A DNA stretch of 7,347 nt from an uncultured Collinsella sp. (GTDB taxonomy: Bacteria > Actinomycetota > Coriobacteriia > Coriobacteriales > Coriobacteriaceae): positions 1 through 7,347 of the forward strand of contig CABQXG010000058.1 in the NCBI GenBank assembly GCA_902468045.1, written 5' to 3'. The translations under genes and the position numbers were made by a program. This document shows, piece by piece, positions 1 through 7,347 of this stretch. The notes beneath the pieces were generated by a model. It had not been told where the DNA came from. It searched no databases and saw only the letters and a program-made list of their open reading frames with translations. Every line of letters starts with the position of its first letter. Position 1 is the first letter of the stretch.

Positions 1-3000
1 AGTCCTCGGCCGCTGCGAGCTTGCGGTACACGAGCACGCGCTGATCCACCGCCGGCAGGTACTCCTCGGACAAGAAGTAGTCGGCCGGCAGGTTAATACC
101 CACGCTCGCCGCCTCCACGCCGGCGTCGTCATCGCCGCGCGCCTCGGCCACGGCCTGGCCCAGCATCTGCGTAAACAGGTCAAAGCCCACGCTCGACAGG
201 TTGCCGTGCTGCTCGGCTCCCATAAGCGAGCCGGCGCCGCGAATCTCCAGGTCGCGCATGGCGATGCGCATGCCGCTGCCCAGGTCCTGGAACTCGGAAA
301 GTGCGGTCAGGCGCGCCGTCGCCTCCTCGGTGAGCGGCAGCTCGCCCGGGAACATAAAGTACGCGTAGGCCTGCGTGGCAGAACGGCCCACACGGCCCTT
401 GAGCTGGTAGAGCTGTGCCAGACCCAGGCGCTGCGAGTCCTCGATGATGAGCGTGTTGGCGGTCGCGTTGTCGATGCCGCTCTCCACGATGGTCGTGGCG
501 ATGAGCACGTCAATCTTCTTGGTCGCGAACTCGATCATCACGTCCTCGACCTCGCGCGGGCTCATCTTGCCGTGCGCCACGCCCACGCGCGCCTCGGGCG
601 CGGCCTCGTGCACGCGTGCCACGGCGTCATCGATGGTCTTGACGCGGTTGGACACGTAATACACCTGACCGCCGCGGCCCACCTCCAGGCGAATCGCCGC
701 GCTCACCACATCGGGGTCGTACTCCCCCACGTGCACGATCACGGGACGACGCCCGGTCGGCGGCGTCGTGATCAGGCTCATGTCGCGCACGCCACTCGTG
801 GCCATCTGCATGGTTCGTGGAATAGGCGTTGCCGAAAGCGTGAGCACGTCAATCTGCTCGCGCAGGTTCTTGAGCTGCTCCTTGTGCTGCACGCCAAAGC
901 GCTGTTCCTCGTCGATGATCACCAGGCCCAAGTTCTTTGGGTTCACATCGGCCGAAAGCAAGCGGTGCGTGCCGATGAGCACATCGATCGTGCCCTCGGC
1001 AAACGCCTTGAGCGCGCGCTTCTGCTGCGCCGGCGTGCGGAAGCGGCTGAGCACCTCGACCTCGAGGCCAAACGGGGCAAAGCGCTCAAAGAAGGTCTCG
1101 TAGTGCTGCTGGGCCAGAATGGTCGTGGGACAGAGCACCATGACCTGACGGCCGGAGTCCACACACTTAAACGCCGCACGCAGGGCGACCTCGGTCTTGC
1201 CAAAGCCCACGTCGCCGCAGAGCAGGCTGTCCATGGGCTTGGGCGCCTCCATGTCGGCCTTAATATCGGCGATGGCCTCCAGCTGGTCGCGCGTCTCGTC
1301 GTAAGGGAAGCTCTCCTCCATCTCAATCTGCTCGGGCGTGTCGGGCGGGCAGGCGATACCGGTAATCGACGAGCGGCGCGTATACAGGTCGACCAGGTCA
1401 AACGCCAGCTTTTTGGCGTTCTTGCGCGCCTTGTTGGTAGCGCGCGTCCAGTCGGCTGTGTTGAGCCTGGTCAGGCGCGGCTTGTCGCCGTCGGGGCCAA
1501 CGTAGCGCGTGATGCGGTCGACCTGCTCGAGCGGCACGTAGAGCTTGTCGCCATCGGCATATTCCAGCAAAAAGTAGTCGCGTTCCTTGCCGCCCACTTC
1601 CTGGCGCGCGATCTCGCTAAAGAGCGCGATGCCGTGGGTAGCGTGCACCACGTAATCGCCCGGCTTAAACGGGAACGTGATCTGCGTAATGTCCACCTTG
1701 CGGCGGCTGCGCGCGCGGTTGGCGTCCATGCGGGCGTTGAGGTCGGCGATCGAGAACACGGCCAGGCTGGCATCGGGCACCACCACGCCCTGCGGCAAGG
1801 CGGCATCGACAAAGGTCACACGTCCGCGCGAAATAGTGGGCACGGCGGCGCCGGCGGCAGCCTGCGCGGCGCCCGCCTCGAGCGAGCGGGCGTTGAGCGC
1901 GTCGGCCTTACGCTCGCGAATGGAAGCATGGGCCTCCTGGCGTGCGGCACGGTCGGCGGAATCCGCCGCTGCCACGCGAACGCGGTCGCCGATAGCGCCG
2001 ACATTTTCGGGCGCCGCGGTCAGCGATTCCTCAAAGGTAATGCCCTCGTCGCCAAAGGTGAGCTCCATCGACTCGCGCGCACCGCGGTCGGGGATGGCAA
2101 ACACGCAGGCATAGCGCTTGCCCACGACCTCCTGGATGCGCGTCATAAAACGGTTGTCCGAGCCTGCGATGGCCGGCTGCTCAATCTTGAGCTCTGCCGT
2201 CACCGCGCCGCCGGCACGAATGAGGCTCACGTAGTTCAGGCGCTGCTGGGCACCAAAATCGAGCTGTTGGGCGCGCACGTACAGACCATCCAGGCGGTCA
2301 ATCCCTGCCTCGCCGGCACGGGCCTCAATATCCTCGTAGGCGCGCAGGCAGTCGTCGAACAGCGAGCGCGGCTCGGACAGAACCACGAGTGCCTTGCCGC
2401 TCACGTGCGCCAACGGGCTTACGGTCTGGCCGTACATCACCGGCAAAAAGCGGTCGAGCTCGGGCGTGACGATGCGCGCACCCACCATCTCGAGCAGCGC
2501 CGCCAGCTTGCTGTCGTCCTGGCTGGCACGGTAGAGCGCCACGTGCATGTTGTGGACGGCATCGTCGGTAAGCGCCAGCTCGCGGCAGGGGAAGATCTCG
2601 ATACTGTCCTCGTTGCCGATGGTCTGCCCCGTGGAGCTCACCATGCGGCGGATGCGGTCAATCTCGTCACCGAAGAACTCGATGCGCACGGGCGCCTTTT
2701 CCTGTGCGGGGAACACCTCTACGGTGTCGCCGTGCACGCGGAACAGGCCGGGCGCGTCGGCGGCACCGGCATTGGTGTAGCCCATGCCCACCAGGCGCTG
2801 CGGCACCTCGTCAAAAGGAATCTCCTCGCCCACCGCAAAGGTCGTGGACTCCCAATAGCGGCTCTCGACCGGCGGCACGCAGCGCAGCAGCGCGCGGGCC
2901 GAGGCAACCATGATGCAGTTGTCCCCGCGCACGATGCGCCCCAGAGCCTCGCAGCGCTGCGCCACCACGGCATCGTCGGGCGCCTGCTCGCGCCACGGAT

Positions 3001-3262
3001 AGTCCTTGCGCTCGGGAAAACGGCACACGTGCGCCAGGCCCACGTAGGCGGCAAGGCTGCGCGCGGCGCGATCGGCCGCATCCTCGCCACTCACAATGTA
3101 GACCGTCGGGCGCGGACGGCGCGCAAACTGGGCGGCCGCCATAAGCGTGCGGCCCGACTGCGACACGGCCAGCGTCACGTCCTCGCCGGCATCGAGTCCG
3201 GCCTCGACGGTCTGCAGCGCCTCGGCAGTGTAGAGCTGCGCGGCTATACGGTGAATGAGCAT
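1..3262 (-). CDS. mfd: Transcription-repair coupling factor Mfd (3' end cut off by window)
   Basis: Mfd is a DNA translocase that removes RNA polymerase stalled at lesions and recruits UvrA for nucleotide excision repair. The 1087 visible codons read without a stop. A UvrB-like module lies near residues 172-205 (RVHGDTVEVFP, then RIEFFGDEIDRI). The CarD-like RNA polymerase-interacting domain is about 530-590 (PGDYVVHATHGIALF). The helicase core has Walker A GDVGFGKTE with Lys689, Walker B DEEQ at 784-787, motif III LSATPIPRT from 809, motif VI QLKGRVGRS at 953-961, and the translocation motif RDLEIRGAG with Arg1008. From memory, E. coli landmarks are K634, D729 and R953, so all three are shifted by +55. 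This points to an expansion N-terminal to the polymerase-binding domain, probably the Ala/Arg-rich linker at about 415-490. The C-terminal TRCF domain has begun but is cut by the window edge; full-length homologues have about 1150-1180 residues. The ATG at 3262 is chosen because GGAGGA sits 5 nt upstream. No frameshift is seen. Confidence 0.97.
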   Translation of the reverse strand, partial: MLIHRIAAQLYTAEALQTVEAGLDAGEDVTLAVSQSGRTLMAAAQFARRPRPTVYIVSGEDAADRAARSLAAYVGLAHVCRFPERKDYPWREQAPDDAVVAQRCEALGRIVRGDNCIMVASARALLRCVPPVESRYWESTTFAVGEEIPFDEVPQRLVGMGYTNAGAADAPGLFRVHGDTVEVFPAQEKAPVRIEFFGDEIDRIRRMVSSTGQTIGNEDSIEIFPCRELALTDDAVHNMHVALYRASQDDSKLAALLEMVGARIVTPELDRFLPVMYGQTVSPLAHVSGKALVVLSEPRSLFDDCLRAYEDIEARAGEAGIDRLDGLYVRAQQLDFGAQQRLNYVSLIRAGGAVTAELKIEQPAIAGSDNRFMTRIQEVVGKRYACVFAIPDRGARESMELTFGDEGITFEESLTAAPENVGAIGDRVRVAAADSADRAARQEAHASIRERKADALNARSLEAGAAQAAAGAAVPTISRGRVTFVDAALPQGVVVPDASLAVFSIADLNARMDANRARSRRKVDITQITFPFKPGDYVVHATHGIALFSEIARQEVGGKERDYFLLEYADGDKLYVPLEQVDRITRYVGPDGDKPRLTRLNTADWTRATNKARKNAKKLAFDLVDLYTRRSSITGIACPPDTPEQIEMEESFPYDETRDQLEAIADIKADMEAPKPMDSLLCGDVGFGKTEVALRAAFKCVDSGRQVMVLCPTTILAQQHYETFFERFAPFGLEVEVLSRFRTPAQQKRALKAFAEGTIDVLIGTHRLLSADVNPKNLGLVIIDEEQRFGVQHKEQLKNLREQIDVLTLSATPIPRTMQMATSGVRDMSLITTPPTGRRPVIVHVGEYDPDVVSAAIRLEVGRGGQVYYVSNRVKTIDDAVARVHEAAPEARVGVAHGKMSPREVEDVMIEFATKKIDVLIATTIVESGIDNATANTLIIEDSQRLGLAQLYQLKGRVGRSATQAYAYFMFPGELPLTEEATARLTALSEFQDLGSGMRIAMRDLEIRGAGSLMGAEQHGNLSSVGFDLFTQMLGQAVAEARGDDDAGVEAASVGINLPADYFLSEEYLPAVDQRVLVYRKLAAAED

Positions 3263-3267
3263 GCTGT

Positions 3268-3273
3268 TCCTCC
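3268..3273 (-). promoter_or_regulatory. Shine-Dalgarno site of mfd
   Basis: GGAGGA on the minus strand lies 5 nt before the ATG at 3262. It fixes the mfd start. Confidence 0.85.
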
Positions 3274-3285
3274 GGCATCGCAACG

Positions 3286-3316
3286 CCAAAAGCCCGCCGG
3301 GGCAAGCTCGGCGGGT
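3286..3316 (-). terminator. GC-rich hairpin with short T tract in the nth-mfd gap (terminator or attenuator)
   Basis: On the minus strand CCCGCCG (3315-3309) pairs perfectly with CGGCGGG (3299-3293) around a 9-nt loop, followed by C and TTTT (3291-3288). This has the shape of an intrinsic terminator, though the T run is short. Only about 15 nt separate the T run from the mfd Shine-Dalgarno site, so a promoter cannot fit between them. Any mfd transcript must cross the hairpin. It is therefore either a leaky nth terminator or a leader element that tunes mfd expression. The structure is seen in the sequence; the function is inferred. Confidence 0.5.
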
Positions 3317-3388
3317 CGTACGTCAAATACATTGTCTGTCATGGTAGCGCATGGAGAGGACTCCGGCTCAAGGGCAAACCCAGCCCCG

Positions 3389-3414
3389 CAAAAAACGCCA
3401 GACGAAAATGCGTT
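3389..3414 (-). terminator. Weak candidate terminator just after nth
   Basis: Just after the nth stop codon the minus strand has AACGC (3414-3410), an 11-nt loop and GCGTT (3398-3394), running into a T6 tract (3395-3390) that overlaps the stem. The stem is only 5 bp, perhaps 7 with G-T pairs, so termination would be inefficient at best. Confidence 0.3.
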
Positions 3415-3419
3415 CCGCC

Positions 3420-4085
3420 CTACCCCGCTACGCGCACGCTGGGGCACAAATCTGCCAGCGGACACTCGTCACACTTGGGTTTGCGGGCATCGCAGATCTC
3501 GCGACCAAAGGTGATCCACTGATGGTTGACCGACTTCCAATACTCGTGCGGCAAAATCTTGAGCAGATCTTGCTCGGTCTTGAGCGGCTCCTTGACATGC
3601 GTCTTGGGGCTCAGCATCAGGCGGTGCGCAATGCGGTTGACGTGCGTGTCCACCGCAATGCCCTCCACGATGCCATACCCCACGTTGAGCACGATGTTCG
3701 CCGTCTTGCGTCCCACGCCCGGCAGCTTCACGAGCTCCTTCATGTCGGCCGGCACCTCGCCGCCATAGTCGGCGACGATCATCTGCGCGGCCTCGACGGC
3801 ATGCTTGGCTTTGCTCTTGTAGAAGCCGAGTGACTTGATGGTGTCTGCCACGTCAGCCACGCTCGCCCCAGCCATGGCCTCGGGCGTGGGCCACTGGGCA
3901 AACAGCCGCGGCGTCACCTTGTTGACCTGCGCATCGGTCGTTTGCGCCGAGAGCAGTACCGCGATCAGCAGGCGGAAGGGATTCTCGTGGTCCAAAAAGC
4001 ACTCGACCGGGCCATAGCGACGGTTGAGGCGCTCACACACCTCAACGGCGCGCTCGCGCTTGGCGGCATTGGTCTCGCGTGGCAT
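3420..4085 (-). CDS. nth: Endonuclease III (DNA glycosylase / AP lyase)
   Basis: This is the base-excision repair enzyme that removes oxidised pyrimidines and nicks the resulting abasic site. It has 221 residues, normal for the family (E. coli Nth 211). The helix-hairpin-helix LPGVGRKTAN is at 121-130, with the Schiff-base lysine at Lys127. The catalytic aspartate is Asp146 in VDTHVNR. A [4Fe-4S] cluster is held by Cys198, Cys205, Cys208 and Cys214, with the expected C-x6-C-x2-C-x5-C spacing. The N-terminal substrate-pocket segment LLSAQTTDAQVN is at 44-55. The frame stays open 8 codons further to a GTG at 4109, but the ATG at 4085 has GAGGAG 5 nt upstream and is preferred. The gene follows the ABC exporter after 63 bases and precedes mfd by 157 bases, all in one direction. 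Nothing looks broken; all key residues are present. Confidence 0.97.
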   Translation of the reverse strand: MPRETNAAKRERAVEVCERLNRRYGPVECFLDHENPFRLLIAVLLSAQTTDAQVNKVTPRLFAQWPTPEAMAGASVADVADTIKSLGFYKSKAKHAVEAAQMIVADYGGEVPADMKELVKLPGVGRKTANIVLNVGYGIVEGIAVDTHVNRIAHRLMLSPKTHVKEPLKTEQDLLKILPHEYWKSVNHQWITFGREICDARKPKCDECPLADLCPSVRVAG

Positions 4086-4090
4086 AACGA

Positions 4091-4096
4091 CTCCTC
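4091..4096 (-). promoter_or_regulatory. Shine-Dalgarno site of nth
   Basis: GAGGAG on the minus strand lies 5 nt before the ATG at 4085. It favours that start over the upstream in-frame GTG at 4109, for which I see no comparable site. Confidence 0.8.
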
Positions 4097-4104
4097 GGCT
4101 CAAC

Positions 4105-4135
4105 GGCACAATAAACTTATGGGCACAATTGTCCC
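4105..4135. repeat. Short direct repeat and palindrome upstream of nth
   Basis: GGCACAAT occurs twice on the plus strand (4105-4112 and 4122-4129), 17 bases apart start to start. The second copy overlaps an 8-bp perfect palindrome ACAATTGT (4125-4132), flanked by GGG and CCC. The patch is AT-rich compared with its surroundings and lies between the exporter stop and nth, where a promoter or operator could sit. Only a poor -10-like hexamer (TATTGT on the minus strand) is seen, so a regulatory role is speculative. Confidence 0.3.
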
Positions 4136-4148
4136 ACGTCCGAGACGC

Positions 4149-5023
<875 letters not shown>

Positions 5024-5027
<4 letters not shown>

Positions 5028-5932
5028 GTGTAGGTAAAGATCATGACGAGCGAGCCGGCCGAGATGCCAAACCACGCGTTGCCGCCCGCCACGAACACAC
5101 TCACCACGGCCATGGTGATGACGATGAGGCCCGAGGTCGTAAAGTTGCGCTGCATCATGGCGTGCATCGAGACCGTCTCGGCGTCGCGCGCGGCACGATC
5201 GGCGGCGTCGAACAGATCGCGTTCAAAGTCCTCGCGCCCGCAGGTCTTGACGGCCAAGATGTTCGTGACCGCGTCGGAGAGCACGCCCGAGAGCTTGTTC
5301 TGCGCGGCGGACGTCGCGGCCGAAAGCGGCATGATGCGCTTGTACATAAGCCAGACAAACGCGATGTAGACGGCCATGATGCACACCAGGATCACGGTAA
5401 ATGCGGGCACCACCGGGGCGAGCGCCGCCACCGTGCAGATGACCGAGGTGATGGTGGGGATGAGCGAATACACCGTCACGTCGACCAGCCCCGTATAGCC
5501 GCTCATAAAACGGCTCGTCTGGCTCACGAGCGATCCGCCAAAGCGGCTGGTGTGAAATGTCATGGATTGATTGGAGAGCGTGTCGAAGCACAGGCGCGCC
5601 AGGTGATAGTTGCCCGCAATCTCGAGCTTGTAGACGGTGTAGTCCTGCAGCTTGGAGAGGATTTGGCCCACTAGGTTAACGAGCACGAGCGCCAGAATGT
5701 AAGGACCAAAGACCTCAAACACCTGGTCGCCTGCCACGGGACCGGCCTGGACGCGGTCGACGATGAGGGCCATCACATAGGTGTTGGCAAACGTGAGCAA
5801 AAAGATGTAGCCCGCCGACGAGAACACCGAGAGAAAGACGATCAGCGGCTGCGTGCGCGTGACGTCCCAAAAACGCTGCAGCGTGCGACGCACGGTGGAG
5901 CGTTTGAGCGGACTGGTGTTTCTCTGAGACAT
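5024..5932 (-). CDS. Membrane-domain half of the frameshifted ABC exporter
   Basis: This frame encodes 302 residues before the premature TGA. Hydrophobic segments at about 29-59, 73-94, 148-171, 176-196, 266-288 and from 294 onward match the six helices of an ABC exporter membrane domain; helix 6 is cut. A charged cytoplasmic N-terminus (MSQRNTSPLKRSTVRR) precedes helix 1. The stretch at about 210-250 (LSGVLSDAVTNILAVKTCGRED) is typical of the coupling region between helices 4 and 5. The ATG at 5932 is preferred because AAGGA lies 5 nt upstream; an in-frame ATG 12 codons earlier (5968) lacks such a site. Without the ATPase half this product could not transport. Confidence 0.85.
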
Positions 5933-5937
5933 GGGCT

Positions 5938-5942
5938 TCCTT
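5938..5942 (-). promoter_or_regulatory. Shine-Dalgarno site of the ABC exporter
   Basis: AAGGA on the minus strand, within GAAAGGAAG, lies 5 nt before the ATG at 5932. It favours this start over the ATG at 5968. Confidence 0.75.
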
Positions 5943-6007
5943 TCGCGTCTGATAGGGCGAAACGCCATTGTTGCACACTAAAGCGCACTTCAGACAAGCG
6001 CGATGCG

Positions 6008-6038
6008 AAAAGCGCCCGCGCCGTGCTCGTACAGGCGC
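6008..6038 (-). terminator. Weak candidate terminator after rmuC
   Basis: On the minus strand GCGCC (6038-6034) can pair with GGCGC at 6016-6012, immediately followed by TTTT (6011-6008). A second GGCGC at 6022-6018 offers a tighter 11-nt loop but lies further from the T run. The stem is only 5 bp, so this is a low-confidence call. The remaining bases of the rmuC-exporter gap show no strong promoter. Confidence 0.25.
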
Positions 6039-6055
6039 ACAGCCGTCAGATGCAG

Positions 6056-7347
6056 CTAGTCCTCGTCTTTTTGGCCTGCGAGCAGCTCCGCGGATGTGAG
6101 TCCCAAGATCTCATCGGCTTGGTTGGCGTCTTCCAGCGCGTCGATGTCCTTGAGCTTGCGCTCCATGACATTGGTACGCGTGGTGATGATGCCCTCAACC
6201 GTTTTGCCCGCGGTCTCGATCTGCTGCTGGGCGCGGCGCAGCGCCGCCTGATAGCGTGGCAACTCGGCCTTGACAGCAGAGAGCACGCGCAGTACGTCGT
6301 CGGTACGTTTTTGCAGCCTAAACGTCTGGTAGCTCATCTGCAGGCTGTTGAGAATGGCAGCCATGGTGCTGGGACCGGCTACGTTGACGTGATAGTCGCG
6401 GCCCAGGGTCTCGATAAGCCCGGGGCGGCTGACGACCTCGGCGTACAGTCCCTCAAACGGCACGAACAGAATGCCAAAGTTGGTCGTCGCGGGCACGCTC
6501 AGGTACTTTTCGCAGATGTCCTTGGCCTCGCGCTTCACCATCATATCGAGCGTCTTGCGTGCCGCGGCAACGGCCTCCGCATCGCCCGACTCCTGGGCGT
6601 CGAGCAGATGCTCGTACGCGTCGCCCGGGAATTTGGAGTCGATCGGCAGCAGCACGGGATCGCCCTCGTCCACCGGCAGCTTGACGGCAAACTCAACGCG
6701 CTCCGAGGCGCCGGGCTTGGTGGCGACGTTTTCCAGATACTGGTCGGGCGTAAGGATGTCCGTCAGGATCGCACCCAGCTGCACCTCGCCCAAAATACCG
6801 CGCGCCTTCACATTGCCCAGCACGCGCTTAAGATCGCCCACGCCGGTGGCGATGGATTGCATGTCGCCCAGGCCCTTGTACACGGCCTCGAGCTGGTCGC
6901 TCACCTGCTTAAACGATGCCGACAGGCGATCGTTGAGCGTGCGGGAGAGCTTCTCGTCCACCGTTGCGCGCATCTGATCGAGTTGCACGTTGTTGTCTTT
7001 GCGGATAGCACCTAGCTGGGCATCGACCGTCTCGCGCACCTTGTCCAGGCGGTGCTCGATGCCCTCGCGGTTGGCACCGAGCTGTTGGGCCGTCTCGCGG
7101 CGCAGGTCATCCATCCGGTCACCAGCTTGCGAAAACTCACGTGCGATGGTCAGGTAACGTTGCTGCTCCACGGCCGCATCTGTCGTCTGCTGCTGCGCGA
7201 TGGCATTGGCCGTGCGGCGAGTTTCGGCCAGCGTGACGTTCAGGGCATCGAGCGCGTTGTTGGCCTGCTCGAGTGCTGCCAGCGTTTCCGCGCTACTGTC
7301 GCCACGCCCCCGCAACTCGGCACGCAGGCTCTTGAGCTGGAGGGCGC
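6056..7347 (-). CDS. rmuC: RmuC-family protein (5' end cut off by window)
   Basis: RmuC is a poorly characterised protein with a restriction-endonuclease-like core, known in E. coli for limiting DNA inversion at short inverted repeats. 429 codons are visible; the frame is open through the right edge, so the true start and any N-terminal membrane anchor lie outside. E. coli RmuC has 475 residues, so perhaps 40-70 are missing. Visible residues 1 to about 165 are a Gln/Glu/Ala-rich coiled coil. The conserved core follows, with ARGILGEVQL at 181-190, LLPIDSKFPGDAYEHL at 232-247 (the DSK element resembles the nuclease-like catalytic motif), ILFVPFEGLYAEV at 292-304 and FRLQKRTDDV at 342-351. A short acidic tail ends at TAG 6058-6056. 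A TTG at 7315 is a possible but unlikely start, since coiled-coil sequence continues upstream of it. The ABC exporter follows after 123 bases in the same direction. Confidence 0.93.
   Translation of the reverse strand, partial: ALQLKSLRAELRGRGDSSAETLAALEQANNALDALNVTLAETRRTANAIAQQQTTDAAVEQQRYLTIAREFSQAGDRMDDLRRETAQQLGANREGIEHRLDKVRETVDAQLGAIRKDNNVQLDQMRATVDEKLSRTLNDRLSASFKQVSDQLEAVYKGLGDMQSIATGVGDLKRVLGNVKARGILGEVQLGAILTDILTPDQYLENVATKPGASERVEFAVKLPVDEGDPVLLPIDSKFPGDAYEHLLDAQESGDAEAVAAARKTLDMMVKREAKDICEKYLSVPATTNFGILFVPFEGLYAEVVSRPGLIETLGRDYHVNVAGPSTMAAILNSLQMSYQTFRLQKRTDDVLRVLSAVKAELPRYQAALRRAQQQIETAGKTVEGIITTRTNVMERKLKDIDALEDANQADEILGLTSAELLAGQKDED

Noticed and set aside
2811..3332. A 173-codon minus-strand frame overlapping the start of mfd
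   Set aside because: It is out of frame with mfd, Arg/Ala-rich, lacks a ribosome binding site and shows no family resemblance. The mfd frame fits the UvrB-like N-terminus.
206..3514. A 1102-codon plus-strand open frame rich in His, Arg, Ala and Leu
   Set aside because: It is in exact codon register opposite mfd, whose domain motifs are unmistakable. Its composition is that of a reverse-complemented high-GC gene. It starts at a GTG inside mfd with no gene-like context.
6023..7015. A 330-codon plus-strand open frame
   Set aside because: It is an in-register shadow of rmuC, with low-complexity His/Leu/Arg composition and no recognisable domain.

Overview
The window is a compact, GC-rich (by eye above 60%) stretch of a bacterial chromosome in which every supportable gene lies on the minus strand. 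Transcription therefore runs from the right edge to the left edge: rmuC (5' end cut off by the window) -> a half-size ABC exporter -> nth -> mfd (3' end cut off). Gene style, base composition and the strict avoidance of TTA, CTA and TCA codons suggest a high-GC Gram-positive, and a Coriobacteriia (Collinsella-like) source is my best guess. No decisive taxonomic marker is present, so treat this as inference.

Right to left: 7347-6056 is a RmuC-family protein, a coiled coil followed by a nuclease-like core. 6055-5933 is a 123-base gap with a weak terminator candidate and the ribosome binding site of the next gene. 5932-4149 is an MsbA-type ABC exporter (six membrane helices plus an ATPase domain). 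Its reading frame is broken by an apparent one-base deletion at about 5027, inside the last membrane helix. The two halves would join into a normal 594-residue protein if a single C were restored. 4148-4086 is a 63-base gap with a short AT-rich patch carrying a repeat and a palindrome. 4085-3420 is endonuclease III with all catalytic and iron-sulfur residues. 3419-3263 is a 157-base leader holding a GC-rich hairpin with a T4 tract shortly before the mfd start. 3262-1 is the transcription-repair coupling factor Mfd, intact over its 1087 visible codons.

Three of the four genes act in DNA maintenance: RmuC (linked to limiting rearrangement), Nth (base excision repair) and Mfd (transcription-coupled nucleotide excision repair). 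The exporter between nth and rmuC has no evident functional link. The region looks like ordinary core chromosome: I see no mobile element, CRISPR array, tRNA, rRNA or phage gene. The observations most worth a second look are the exporter frameshift, the hairpin in the mfd leader with an overlapping small reading frame, and a roughly 55-residue expansion in Mfd. I do not see a convincing new biological system here.
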